Source: Eutypa lata
Taxonomy: Eukaryota > Ascomycota > Sordariomycetes > Xylariales > Diatrypaceae
Direction of reading: 5' to 3'
Length of the DNA: 64,000 bases
NCBI GenBank assembly: GCA_022661535.1
Contig: JAKULF010000005.1
Coordinates: 5,456,001 to 5,520,000, forward strand
Shown here in pieces: positions 35,817 through 47,045 of the stretch. Made by a program: the position numbers and the translations under genes. Within the stretch, counting starts at the first letter, position 1, and each line of letters starts with the position of its first letter. The notes beneath the pieces were generated by a model, which was not told where the DNA came from, did not search any database, and saw nothing but the letters and a program-made list of their open reading frames with translations.

Positions 35817-36944
35817 ATGGCCGAGCAGAACCTACGCCAGCCTCCGGTGCGAGGCTACCCCCATCTCGCAGAGCTGCTTTCGCAAGCACACGGAGGCATG
35901 GTGCGAAAGTTTAACCACCTGGCGATCCTCAACATACTGTACCTGCAGGCGGAGTTGTTTGACCTCGAAGATGCTCTAGCAACAGAGCAGGAGAAGGATA
36001 GGCTTTCGTCGACTAAACGCGAATGCGACTGGGACTGGCTCTTCCTTAGTTCCGATGTTCTGAACGAAGACAGAAAGCAGTGGAAGCTTGTCCTAGAGAT
36101 ACGCGAGAAACTCGCGGAATATCGTGAGTACCTAGAGCCTGTGATGTAAGTAGGTGTTCTAGAAAAACATAAGAATAACCGATTAGGACGTTAGACTCGA
36201 CAATCCTCCAGTATTCTCAGATTGCCTCGCTGGGGCAGCCTAGCGACCACCAACGAAGTGCCATTTCCGAGCTACTGAGCTCGTCGAAAACCGGTAAAGC
36301 TCTCGGCCACTTCCAGTCGATGGATTTGGCGGGAGGGAAGGGACCCCGGATCTACCAAAGCAAATACCTAACCGACTTGCTGCTCCTGGACGCTAGGGAC
36401 GAAGAGAACGACACGATATCGCGGTTGATCATCCAGCCTCTGCTAGGGCTCCGGCGTATATTCGAATTGAGAGTAAAGGTATGGATGTCTTGCATGAATG
36501 AATCTTGTATCTCTAAGTGCGTATCTATAGCTAATGCTTTTATCCAGAAACCGCCAGCGAGCGACTTGGAGAGCGCACCGGAGAGCGCGCCGGGAAGCGA
36601 CGAAAGACTGCTGGACATCTATCTTTATAGCCAGCGGCAAGCCTACGCGATGAACCATATCGCTGGCGCCCTGATCGGGGCAGTGATCCTCATAGTGTCC
36701 ATGGTTGTCCCCTATCGGATTGAGAATATGGACGCAAAAGTTGGGCTGGTGTGTCTGTTCACGGTGCTTTTCTGCCTGGCATTGAGCACTCTCAGTAAAG
36801 CCCGGCGAGTAGAAATATTTGCAGCAACTGCAGCGTAAGTTTGCCCAGAAACAAAAAATGGGAAAGGAGATGCTTGCTTGCTAATCGAATTGCAGATTTG
36901 GGAGCATTCAGGTCGTATGGATAACCCAGACAGACCACACTTGA
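35817..36944 (+). CDS. DUF6594-type membrane protein
   Basis: Exons 35817-36145, 36187-36478, 36548-36834 and 36896-36944 join to 318 residues (introns 41, 69 and 61 bp). The N-terminal half has the family layout: RGYPHLAELLSQAHGG, then FNHLAILNILYLQAELFDLE, a WDW-type acidic segment, and KLVLEIREKLAEYREYL. The join into TLDSTILQYSQIASLGQP gives the expected continuation. The C-terminal half has three hydrophobic segments (HIAGALIGAVILIVSMVVPY; VGLVCLFTVLFCLALSTL; IFAATAAFGSIQVVWIT) typical of DUF6594 fungal proteins. The 69-bp intron 2 is in frame, so its retention would not stop translation. The ATG at 35817 (MAEQNLRQPPVRGYP) is chosen over an in-frame upstream ATG at 35664 because the extension is not family-like. 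Function unknown. Confidence 0.8.
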
Positions 36945-37712
36945 TGGAGGGGTGTTGGTTAAGGGGATGAAGCTCGTTGAAGCAAGACAAACAGCTGAGT
37001 GTGTTCGTTTGAATAGGATAACCAGTCACCTTGAGTCAACCGGGAGGTTATCTGCTTGTGGTACGCTACGTTCTGGTCGTCCGTCTATGAATCATCATGG
37101 CCTTGACTCCTCAGGGGTTCACGCGGCGGGACATGTTTGTTCGGTAGTCTTCACGTAATTTCGAGATGCAGAGAATACTATGCAGTTCCTATTTAAGCCA
37201 CATAGGAAACCTGTTACCTATTGTGACCATTTTGCATGATCGTATGCAAATCAAAATGTGTGTTAAAAAAGAGCTCGATATGCTCGCCGCTGGGCTTCGG
37301 AAAACGACTTCTAGTACGTCCGTGTGTGCGTATTTCTTCGAGTCGTATGAGCTAATAGCGTAGATGAAGTTAGACAGCAAAAGGAGGCCGAGGCCGAGAG
37401 GGCTCGGTTGGAGGCTGAAAGAGCAGGCCAACGCAATCGACAACATCATCGAGCGAAGAAGAGTAACGACAAAGATAAGAAAACTCCGGACCTAAAGGAG
37501 CAGGATAGGCAGAAGAAGGGAAATAATTAGTAGAACTAGTCAGTGTATGAACCTTGTGTGTGTCAGCATCAATGTCAAGCAGATTTCAGGCCATGAGTCC
37601 TTGAATAAAAATATGATCAAAGCTCGCCGAGTGAGAACCTTCAATTCCCACGGGCATTGTTTTTATTGTTCAATGAGGCTAACCGTCTGGAGTCTCTTAG
37701 GTAGATAGCTAG
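36945..37712. other. Intergenic with a possible coding fragment
   Basis: Between the DUF6594 gene (+) and the 3' end of cdc123 (-). It contains the charged fragment listed at 37262-37530. The remainder shows no gene. Confidence 0.5.
37262..37530 (+). pseudogene. Possible 3' remnant of a coding gene (charged coiled coil)
   Basis: A frame around 37262 reads KKELDMLAAGLRKTTS and can be spliced at GTACGT (37315) to an AG at 37364, giving a 50-bp intron. It continues EVRQQKEAEAERARLEAERA and a Lys-rich tail to a stop at 37528-37530. The strongly charged helix and clean splice borders look like the C-terminus of a real protein, but no start, N-terminal domain or upstream exons are found. I do not recognise the family. 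It may be a relic or noise. Confidence 0.3.
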
Positions 37713-39146
37713 CTAGCTCTGCTGGTCCCTGTCACCACCACTCGTTTCCCAATTGGCGACATTAGCCCTATACTCGACCATTTCCTGCCACTTCTGCGCG
37801 AACTCCCGCATACCCCCTTCACCCGCCAAGCTCGCATCCACGACCTCCTTGGGGAGCTTATGCGCCGAGTATTGCGGCGAGCTGAAGTTGAAAGCAGCCT
37901 GATCATCCTCCTCGACCAACCTCAGCTCGGGCACAAAGTCCTCCTCGTCATCATCATCATCATCTTCCTCACCAACACCAACGTCACCATCCCCTTCATC
38001 CTCACTAGACGTACCCAATATGGGGCCGGGGACCTCCATATCCAGCAGCTCCTGCCAGCCGAAGAGCAAGCTATCGGTGTGCGGGGCCCAGGGGTTGATG
38101 TCGATGAGGCGCGCGCGGCCGAGGGGCCCGCCGCCGCCGCTGTCGTCGTCGTCGCTGCCGTCCTTCTCGGGCACGTAGACGTCGAAGACGAAGGATCCCT
38201 CGGGGAACGTGAACCGCAGGCGGTGGTTGAAGAGCTGCGACGCCCGCGCCACCACGTCGGCCCGCAGCGACCGCAGGAAGTCAAAGTGCCGCAGGTCCCG
38301 CTGCGAGATCGCCACCAGGTTGCGCTGCTTGACGAAGCAGCGGAACTCCATCGCTGTGTGCGGGTTGAAGTACGACCGGAGTACTAGGACGGGCTTGAAT
38401 GATGGTGGTGATGATGATGATGATGATGTCGCACTATTGTTGGTGTTGTTAGCAGTACTAGCAGAGGCTGATGATGGCGAGGGTGGTGGTGGAGTGCAGT
38501 CGTCGAAGGCGTGCTCCAAGTCATGCGTGATGAAGTTGGAGCTCTTGAGCAGTAGGTAGATGTCGTTCGGGCTCGTGCACTTGATCGTGTTCTGGTGCGG
38601 CGAAATCCACGTCGCGTCCTTGGGCGACGACCAGTTCAGCTTCGGGGCCACGGCGCCGCCGAGCTCCGCGATCTTGTCCTTGATCGCCTGGTGCAGCTCC
38701 GGGAACCTCTGGTTCGGCGGCAGCTTGGGGGGCTCGTCTTCCTCCTCCTCCTCGCTGTCCGAGTCCGAGTCCTCGCCACTGGGGATCCGCGGCTGGGGTG
38801 CCCCCGAGGGCCCCGATTGCCACTCCTCATCGTCGTCCTCTTCCGCAGCGGTCCCGTCGTCGTCTGCCAAGACGATGCCGTCTTCCCGGATGTACTCTAT
38901 GAATTCCGGTGACAGCGGTATTATACGTGATTTGATACATGACGTACGGTATCTATGTGAACTGTTAGTTAATTATTCCGTCTTTATCTCCGTAGTTTTA
39001 TTTTTATTTTTATTGTAAAATACGCACTTGGGAAACCAGGAGTCATAGGAGCAGTGGAGTATATGATCCCTTGTAATAGGCGGGAACAGGGAGGCGGGAT
39101 TCGCTGGGCCCGGAGCGGGTTGTGATGGTTCAGTGATAGCCGGCAT
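37713..39146 (-). CDS. cdc123: Cdc123 family protein (eIF2 assembly factor)
   Basis: Cytosolic ATP-grasp-like chaperone needed to assemble the eIF2 heterotrimer and thus for translation initiation and cell-cycle start. Exons 39146-39028 and 38952-37713 join to 452 residues (75-bp intron). The first exon ends LHCSYDSWFPK and the second begins YRTSCIKSRIIPLSPEFIEY, the characteristic D123 N-terminal motif. Core signatures include KLNWSSPKDATWISPHQNTI, VLVLRSYFNPHTAMEFRCFV, FVFDVYVPEKDG and ARLIDINPWAPHTDSLLFGW. Two acidic low-complexity inserts and an Asn/Ser-rich insert (about 38400-38480) lengthen it relative to yeast Cdc123. It is divergently arranged with cwf21. Confidence 0.94.
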
Positions 39147-39740
39147 TTTTTTTTTTTTTTTTGGTTATATAGGACGAAGGAAGGAAAGGCCTTGAAGAAT
39201 TGAAGAACTATAATGCCTTAATTCGTCTAAGAAGTTGAACTTCTAAAGTTTACCAAATTAAACCTAAAACTTAAGGCTAGAGAACTTAAGAGGATTTTTA
39301 TACTAACCTACCTACCTAAGTACTTTAATGAGTATTCAAGTGAACGCTTATTATTCGATGACTGTTAATGCGACTCATCGCCAGCTAATGGAGGGGCAAA
39401 TGCAGGCAGGGTCTTAGACGATGCTGGCAGGACTTAGGTAACTAGAGGTAGGTGGCAGGGTGGTGGGGGGAGAGCTCTGGGCCTCTGACTCAAAAACCGC
39501 CCACTAAAGCTACCTCTTTGGCCATCCCGGCCATCCTGCCATTTCACACCACCTTCCCTTCCAAGCCAGACATCAAGCCGTCTTCCATCACATGAAGCTC
39601 AACTCATGTAACATGTAGCATCTGAAGATACATAGGTACCTACACACAAACACACACCACACACACCACACACACCACACACATACAGACTTCATATTAC
39701 CGCTGAAGGAATAAAAGAAAAGAACAGCAACAAGGAAAGC
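39147..39740. promoter_or_regulatory. Divergent promoter region of cdc123 and cwf21
   Basis: About 590 bp between opposed start codons. It includes a 17-18 base T run next to the cdc123 ATG, a CTACCTACC run near 39306, and CACAC repeats near 39645-39685 in the likely cwf21 leader. No specific binding site identified. Confidence 0.5.
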
Positions 39741-40430
39741 ATGTCCGACAACGTGGGCCTCTCGACGCCCCGAGGCAGCGGGACCTCGGGCTACGTGCAG
39801 CGCAACCTGGCGCACATGAGGCCGCGCGACCGGGCCGCCCCCTACCCGCCCAAGGACTTCGACAGCCTCAAGCACCGCCAGCGGCAGCCGGACCGGGAGA
39901 TCCTGGAGCACGACCGCAAGCGCGAGGTCGAGGTGAAGGTGTTTGAGCTGCGCGACCAGCTGGAAGACGAAGGGTGAGTTTTCTCATCTTCTCTTCTCTT
40001 CTCTTCTCTTGCTCTTGCTCTTTTCACCTAATCTAAATCTAACCTAACCCAACCAAACTCTACATACAGAATCGACGAAGACGAAATCGACACCCGCTGC
40101 GACGCCCTGCGCAAGGTACTCCTGGCGGAGATGAATAGCAGTAGCAGCAGCAGCAGCAGCAGCAGAGGAGGAGCTGGCCCGGTCAGGAAGGGCCTGAAGC
40201 CGCACCAGGTGCACGAGATGGCCGACGCCAAGATCAGGGAGAGCGAGAGGCTGCGGAGCGCACTGCGGATCAGCAAGGATTACGAGGAGGGCGGCCACTG
40301 GAAGCGCCAGGAGGACCGCCTTAAGAAGGCCCTCGAGCGGGAGGCGGTGGTTGCCGCCGCAGACGACCATGACCGTGACGATGACCATGACGAAGAAGAG
40401 GCGGGGAGCAAGGGCCGACGGCGCGATTGA
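39741..40430 (+). CDS. cwf21: Pre-mRNA-splicing factor Cwf21/Cwc21
   Basis: Spliceosome component that docks on Prp8/Snu114 in yeast and corresponds to the N-terminus of human SRRM2. Exons 39741-39973 and 40070-40430 give 197 residues (96-bp intron). The conserved N-terminus reads MSDNVGLSTPRGSGTSGYVQ then RNLAHMRPRD. The cwf21 domain spans the intron: REILEHDRKREVEVKVFELR, then IDEDEIDTRCDALRKVLLAE. A poly-Ser run (nine Ser, from AGC/AGT codons at about 40136-40163) and a charged C-terminus (KPHQVHEMADAKIRESERLR onward) follow. Size and domain match fungal orthologs. Confidence 0.93.
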
Positions 40431-40773
40431 GGATGTAACCTAAATTAAACTCATGGTGTGGAATTCGTTCGATCCATCCATGATGGGAGGGGGAGGATGG
40501 AAAAATCATGGTCCTGCATTTGTTATCACGAGACGAGTAGTCTCGGTTTGCATGGCGTTTGGGGTAGTTTCTGAGCTGTGTCTATAGGGAATTAGGGCAT
40601 TGCTGTCACGTATTTTATTATTTATTGCCAAGGGTGGCACATGGGAGCAAAATATCACTTCTGCATTCGGGTTCCAAACAATGGCAGGTATATCACTTGG
40701 CGGGTTTCCATGGATCTTGGTGTCTATTCTATTGGCTATGTGTTCTATGTATGGGGTATCATATTCAATATCA
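40431..40773. other. Short intergenic between convergent genes
   Basis: Shared 3' flank of cwf21 and the Fmp32-like gene. Nothing else seen. Confidence 0.55.
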
Positions 40774-42152
40774 TCAGTTTGCCGCCAAAATACGTGCGGC
40801 ATCAACAGGAGGTGCATGGTCCTCCTTCCCACCATTCAAACGAAGCCTTTCAGCCGCGCGAGCCTGGTCTTCGGCCTCCTTCTTCCGTCGTTGGCCGACA
40901 TACGACGCGTACCGGAGGGTCGCCAGCGTCATCACTGCCATGAAGAGAATGCCTAAGACCGATCGACGAATTAGAATCCACCTGAGCGATTCAATGTCTG
41001 ACTTAGCGTCGCTATTCAGTAGAACGCTGATCTTCAGGTTTATTTGTTGTATCTATAGTCATATGTATGTATGGTCAGCGAGTACTGTACTGGTCCGTTC
41101 GGTTCGGCAGGGGTTTTCCTAGGGATTGATTGACGGACCTGACTCTCCATCGTCCGCTGCTCTTCGCGCACGGTCATCTTGCGGTCGTTGAACATGCCCT
41201 TGATATCATCCTTCAGGGTCTGAAGATCCTGGGTCATCCGTTGGCTCAGAATATCAACCTCATGCTGTAGATGAGTGCGTTGCTGGCGCGTATTCTCATC
41301 GGCGACACGCTTGTTGTTATTCACTTCTGCACTTAGCTCGGAGCAGGCTGCATTGAAGAGGTAGGTTTCCTAAGGGAAGGGAGATCAGCTGGAAACTAAA
41401 GTCATCATTTTGGAGCTGCCTACGTTATCGACATCCCTCTTGCTCACTAGCCCTTCCTGCGCAACATCGAGGTTTTGGGCTAACATGGCCCTGACCCCCT
41501 TCATGAGCGTGATGGCCTGCTCCTTCGAATAACCGTCCTTCTCTAACTGTTTTACGAGTGTATATGTATCGAAATGGTGCATATATCGCGGCATGGATAA
41601 GTGAGGATGATGTGCTGAGCCTGGCGGCGGCATGTGTAATACCACCTCCATAGGGCCGCTGTGCCTTATCTGTTCCTCGGACGTGGTTTGTTGAGCTTGA
41701 CTAGCTTGCTGCTGGGTCTGGCTTGACGATTCTGAAGGAGGGGAAACCCTCTCGTCTGCAATTTCCGACTCGTTCGGAGTATCATTTGATTTCTCGGGTT
41801 CTTTTTCACTTGCTTCCTCTTGATCGACCCCCTTTGCTTCGGAGTTTTCTCCAATTATGGTGCTCGAGACCTTAGGCGGGGTCTTGGTGGTGGTTGGCGG
41901 AGGTTGAGTTTCTTCATCTGGTGGTTGCGGTAATTTTATATCATCTGGCGTAATGGCGGGCTCAACAGCTTTTCCATGCCTCTCGAAAGTGGCATGTCTC
42001 GCTCTAGCTGAGGGGGTGAATGCCGTGGCATATTGTCTGCGTTGACCTGGGGGTTTGCGACATCGGGTCTTGGTGGATTGTGTTGCCGACTCGGCAAGCC
42101 GTACACTTCTGAAAAGATGAGGATATAAGAAGGTTAAACGGGCTGTGGACAT
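40774..42152 (-). CDS. fmp32: Mitochondrial coiled-coil protein, Fmp32/MCUR1 family (DUF1640)
   Basis: Inner-membrane coiled-coil protein; yeast Fmp32 is linked to cytochrome oxidase assembly and the animal relative MCUR1 to the calcium uniporter. Exons 42152-41424, 41369-41139 and 41052-40774 join to 412 residues (introns 54 and 86 bp). The N-terminus is basic and Ser/Arg-rich (MSTARLTFLYPHLFRSVRLA) with RRQYATAF, a likely presequence. A Pro/Glu/Ser-rich spacer follows. The DUF1640 core begins FDTYTLVKQLEKDGYSKEQA and continues ETYLFNAACSELSAEVNNNK. The last exon reads INLKISVLLNSDAKSDIESL and WILIRRSVLGILFMAVMTLA, the terminal membrane helix. The second donor is GTCCGT, less common, but the join is supported by family continuity. 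Confidence 0.9.
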
Positions 42153-42955
42153 GTTCGCTAATTTTAGACTTAATACTATACGAGCTTAATTAGAACATAT
42201 ATATGGACAAAAGAAACATCGTTTGGAGCCACTTGTTAAAGCGAAGCTGTATATTCGTGGTCTTTCGTGGTGTAAAGTGGGAGCAGTTATAGAGTAATAA
42301 TAAGTAGCTCTAGATACTAGAAGTACATAGTTATTGATTTGATCCTACCAGATTCGGCATCTGCAGATTACATTAAACTTCGCATTGTACACGTGGGGGA
42401 AGGACAGGGGCCAGCCCTGGATCGACAGGTGACGGACCGGTGGCATTGGATCGGTGGAGACTGTTAAGTTGTTGCCCGGTCACCCCGCGTAACCAGTGCC
42501 AGGCTACCAGTGAAAACAACGCAGAGCCCTAGCTAAGGTCCCTGCCCACCATTGAATGTGCTGTCACTGCACACTGCAAGCTTTAGGTGTCACCGCCTAC
42601 TAGGGGAAGACGGTCCGCTCGATTCATTCTGCGTAACCTTTCCTTCTTCCAACACCTTTTATCCTAGTTTCTTCTAGTTATTATCAATAGCTTCATCGGA
42701 ATAAGCAAATGCTTCTCTGTCAATCTTATAACCCTCCCTATTCCATTGAGGCTTCGCCTTTTTGAGACGTACTCTAGGCTGAGGTACCCCATTGGAGCTG
42801 ATGTACATCGCTCGCACACTATACCGCCAAAGCCATACCGCCGCATTTCACAAGAGGCACCATCACTTCTCATTACAACATTAGAGGCTCTTTCCAATAG
42901 GAACCAACTACTGGTGTTCTTACCGTACTGCCGGTAATTCGGGGTTGCCGCCATC
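42153..42955. promoter_or_regulatory. Divergent promoter region (fmp32-like and b561-like genes)
   Basis: About 800 bp between opposed start codons. No coding exon convincingly supported; open frames of about 60-145 codons on both strands near 42664-43095 largely mirror the first exon of the neighbouring gene. Confidence 0.45.
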
Positions 42956-45492
42956 ATGGCGTCGGCCAACGGCCTATCGGCCCCTGGGTCGGCTGAGTAT
43001 TCCTCAGATACTATGAACGTCGGAGATGGCACATGGGATTTCGACAGGAATACATTCCTATTGCCGAACCTCGAGGGGTTGAACTTCGAAACCATGCAAT
43101 ATAATGGTAAGTTCTATTGTGCTTAGAGTCCTAAGAGGTTGATGTTAATAGCTATCAAGGCATGGGTAATCGCTTCTCTTCCATCCCGCAATACCATCAA
43201 TTAGTAACTGGCCATGGTATTCTCGCCACTATTGTGTTTCTCTTCTTAGTACCTGCTGCCGTCATGCACGCAAGGTTCAATGCACAGCCAGTAGGGTCTA
43301 AGCCTAACAGGCGAATCCATATATACCTACAAATCCTCTCGGTCTTCTTACTTACTGCTGTCTTTGTACTGGGATGGTTCGCTGTTGGACCTAATCGAAG
43401 TTGGACCAACCCACACCACGCTATCGGCCTCGCCATCTACGTCATGTTCTTACTTCAGGCTGTTGGGGGTCGTCTGGTAAAGAATGTCTACAAGAAGTCA
43501 TTAAGACTTACGATTCATCGTTGGCACGGTAGAGCCATTGCGCTTCTGGGAATCGCACAGGTACCCTTAGGTCTAACTTTATATGGTTCTCCTAAAGTTA
43601 CCTTCATCTTATACGCCATATGGATGGGCTTCCTGTTTTTGACCTATTTCGTACTGAGCTATCGCCATGAAAGCCGCCGAGAAGAATATCTGATCCACGG
43701 CGGAAGGTCTGAAGGGGGCATCACTACTAGCTCTGAGCCTACGGAGAAACACAAGAGCGGATGGCTGGGTCCTTTGGCTTTAGGTGCTGGTGCACTTGCT
43801 CTTTTCCGAGGACGCAATAAAGGAAAGGATCGAAGCCGAAGTGGAAGCCGCAGCAGGTCTGTATCTCGAAGCCGAAGAGGACCTCCTGAGGTGGTCCCAT
43901 CAAGAGGAGGCTCGGGCTACTTCGATGAGAAATATTCCGATAGGACAGAACCTCAGAAGGGAGGTTTAGCGGATAAGCTTCTGGGTGTTGCAGCGGCGCT
44001 CGGGGCGGGTGCTTTTGTTAAGAACATGAGGGACAAGCGTGAGAAGCGAAGGTTTGCTGACGAAGAGTATTCGGCTGTTGCGACGGACACTCCAAGTCGT
44101 GTACGGAGACATCACCGGGATGACTATACGGAAAGTGAACTCAGTGAAGATCGCACAGCACTGGGAGGCCGTGGAAGGGTACTATCTTCGACAATATCTG
44201 GGCCAGGAGATCGCACCGCCGCTGCACAAGCTTTAAGCGCCGCCGAACCCCGACCACATAGGCCGGTGACACCACCGGCTGCAAGACCAGCAGCTTCGAG
44301 AGTGACGAGCTATTTCCAGTCCGACTACTTCGACGATTATGATAGTCCATCAAGGCGACCAAAGGATGAAGACCGAAGTGGCCCGTCGAAAGGTATTCTT
44401 GGCACTCTCGGATTAGGCTGGTTAGCCAACAAATTCAAGGGTAAACGTGATAAGAAAGCAGAAGAGGAACGGTTGAGACAAGAAGACAGAAGAGATGCTC
44501 GAGATGGGTCAAGATATACGGACGGATACAGCACACCGCCAAGGCAGACACGTCGCCGACCACCGCCAACAGCATCTGAACTGACAAGAACTTCCCTCAC
44601 GCAAGACTCTGGATCCTCCCAGCTTGAAACACGCCCGCCTGGAACTAGTCACAGCGGTCCGCCGATGCCGCCCCTCGGTGCTGGTGGTGCACCTCCGCCC
44701 CCACCACCAGGACCAGCTCCAGACCTCTCCCGGTCACGACCGAAACCTCGGAATAGCAAGGTGCCAGATCCGACCGTAGAATCGGGGAGCGAGTCTTACC
44801 TGTCTGGCACCGTCAAGCCACAAAGACTTCCATCGCGTCGGCGTAGGGATGGCGAAATGGCTGCGGCTGCAGCGGCGGCTACGGCTCACCACCTCGCGCA
44901 AGAGCAAGAGGAAGAACGTCGTAACCAGAGCACAGCTCCAGGCCAGTCCGTGAGTGTCAAGGTGAAATACCACGATGACCGTGGAAACGTGACACTGCGT
45001 CGCCTAACGGAGGAAGAAGCGGCTGCTGCCCGACAGGACCGCCGGAGACGATCTAACTCAGTAAGCAGTCTCTCGGGAACCGAGACGCCTGGACCACGCC
45101 GAAGATACCGACGAAGCTCGAGTTCGAGAGCCGCTGAAGAAGCGGCGGAGCATTCGGCACTATCACCACCTACTCCTACATTTGCTAAAGGCCATCGACA
45201 AAAGGACTCGGCATACTACTCTGGTCAACCAGGTCCTTCGGGTAGCATACCGGCGGCAGCCCAGACCGTCTCTAGTATAGGCAGTCCGGAAAGCCACGGC
45301 ACCCACGGCACATGGAGTGCACTGAGTCCGTCACCCAGCGGCCCCGTCGTCAATGAACGGCCGTCAGGGACGGTGACGGGGACGGGGACGGGTTCGGTGA
45401 CAACGTCGGCTGCTGACCGTAGGAGACGAAGGCGGATTGAGAGACAGGCGGGAAGACCATCGGGGGCATCACTGTCGACAGATTATAACTAA
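42956..45492 (+). CDS. Cytochrome b561-like membrane protein with long RS/Pro-rich cytosolic tail
   Basis: Exons 42956-43106 and 43160-45492 join to 827 residues (53-bp intron). The start MASANGLSAPGSAEYSSDTM leads to FDRNTFLLPNLEGLNFETMQ and the b561-type membrane domain (about residues 60-215). Its helices include YHQLVTGHGILATIVFLFLV, QILSVFLLTAVFVLGWFAVG, NPHHAIGLAIYVMFLLQAVG and a fourth/fifth pair, with His residues in HGILA, NPHHA and IHRWHGR placed as heme ligands of b561 proteins. The remaining 600 residues are disordered: an RS repeat (RSRSGSRSRSVSRSRRGPP), a KFKGKRDKKAEEERLRQEDR charged helix, poly-Pro, poly-Ala and Ser/Gly regions. The fold points to trans-membrane electron transfer or a b561-like scaffold; no DOMON or reductase domain is fused. 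Role of the tail unknown. Confidence 0.82.
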
Positions 45493-46300
45493 TCTCCTAG
45501 CTTGGGGTAGTACCGGCAAGACTGCGTTTAAAAACTTGATCATTACTAGGCGTTTTTAGGAGTTCGCCATCTTCTTCTTCCTTTTTTATATATAGCCTAC
45601 TTGGCAGGGTCCTCGGTCTTAGATATATGTTGTATAACGACGTGGGCATGTTAAAGTGACGACAATAGGGAAATGACTCGGATGCATAAAAAGAGGGCCG
45701 GCGACGAAACTCGATGATAACTCGGATGAGATCTGGAGCGATGCGTTTCTTGTTATAAGGTTGTTTGATGTAGTTGTAACTACTGTACACACTGGATGTT
45801 TAATACGCTGATGAAAAAAACTAAATGAATATAAGACTGGAATTTCAAATTTTGCAAAATTAAGGTTAAATAGATACGGGAAGGAGTTAATTCGAATTAA
45901 TAAATTGATAGTAAAATCATTTAATGACCCCCTGATTTCGTATTACGGCAGCTAGCCTATGTACCTATGTGCTATATTAACGTACTTTTCCCTTGTCCGG
46001 GCATTAATAACAAAATACCACCAAACTTCGATAAGTACGGTCGGCCACAGGGTTGACTGTGACATGGGCACTTTTTTACAGTATGGGCCTACCCTAGTGT
46101 AAGTTTAGTAAAACATTTATGCAATTAAGCCAAAATACGGTATTTTTATAATAAAAGTATGCATTTAAAAATTAATTTTACTTAAAAGTTATTAATTTTT
46201 TTTTATACCTTATACATTACCTTAATTATTATTACCGAAGTTATTATTACTTAAGCTTTTATTATAAAACGTAAAAATTTTTACTTATTACGAACTAATT

Positions 46301-46487
46301 AAAAAAAAAAAAAAAAAAAACCCTTCGCTTTACCCTCATTATAAATGGCCTTGGTGTATTTATATTAATCGGTTTAATCAACTTCACGTCACAGGTGGGA
46401 TTCGAACCTACGAGCTTAGTAATACGAATTTAACGGCTACAAATTTACCTACACACTTAACCACTGCACTACAAGCTACACTAGTCG
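46301..46487 (-). mobile_element. tRNA-derived SINE-like unit (Pol III promoter boxes)
   Basis: On the minus strand there is an A-box-like TAGTGCAGTGG (46471-46461) and a perfect B box GGTTCGAATCC (46408-46398), 52 bp apart, followed by about 75 bp of body and ending in a 20-base T run (A run at 46301-46320 on the plus strand), a Pol III-type terminator. The cloverleaf is not restorable: acceptor strands do not pair and the T stem has a mismatch, so it is not a functional tRNA gene. It is best read as a tRNA-derived SINE head inserted in, or captured by, the TIR element. Confidence 0.6.
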
Positions 46488-46584
46488 CATTAATATTACC
46501 TATTCTATCTACGAAGGATACCGTTTTATCCACATATATATAAGTAATTCTGCGCCCGCACTTAGGACTTTAGCCGACCTATAG

Positions 46585-47045
46585 CCGACCTAGGTGGTCA
46601 AAGCTGCCACCACCTTACGTAGAAATCTTTAAGTGGTCCATGCACCACCACTTAGGTCAAAAGCTTCACTACCTACTTAAGTTATCAACAGCTAGGTCTT
46701 CAAAAGAATCACCACTTAGGTTATCAACAGCTTCATTACAATTACAGACTTATACAGACCTATACAGACCTATACAGACCTACAAACCTACAGACCTAGG
46801 TGGTCAAAGCTCAAAGGTGCTCCCACCTAACCTGCCACCACTTTAGCAATCCTTAAGTGGTCAGTGCACCACCACCTAGGTCGTCAACAGCCACCACTTA
46901 GGTTATCAACAGCTTCAAAGGCTAGGTAGGTCGTCGAAAGCCTTCAAAGCTAGGTCAAAACTAGGTCAAAACTAAGTCAAAGCTAGGTGGTCAAAGCGAA
47001 ATCAACAGCTATAGGCCTTCCAAAGCTAGGTGGTAGCAGCTTAGG
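46585..47045. repeat. Array of AGGTnnTCAAnAGC-type repeats inside the TIR element
   Basis: Roughly a dozen imperfect copies of a short motif such as TAGGTGGTCAAAGC, TTAGGTTATCAACAGC and TAGGTCGTCAACAGC occur in direct orientation. Within it, at about 46750-46780, the decamer TATACAGACC is repeated three times exactly. Short subterminal repeats of this kind are typical of non-autonomous DNA transposons, where they can be transposase binding sites. Confidence 0.7.

Noticed and set aside
42664..43095. 143-codon minus-strand frame opposite the first exon of the b561-like gene
   Set aside because: It is the antisense shadow of a supported exon and shows no domain of its own.
46389..46487. Functional tRNA gene on the minus strand
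   Set aside because: A and B boxes are present but acceptor strands do not pair and the T stem has a mismatch; treated as a tRNA-derived SINE head.
46640..46846. 68-codon open frame inside the TIR element
   Set aside because: It is made of the short repeat motif and has no transposase-like sequence.
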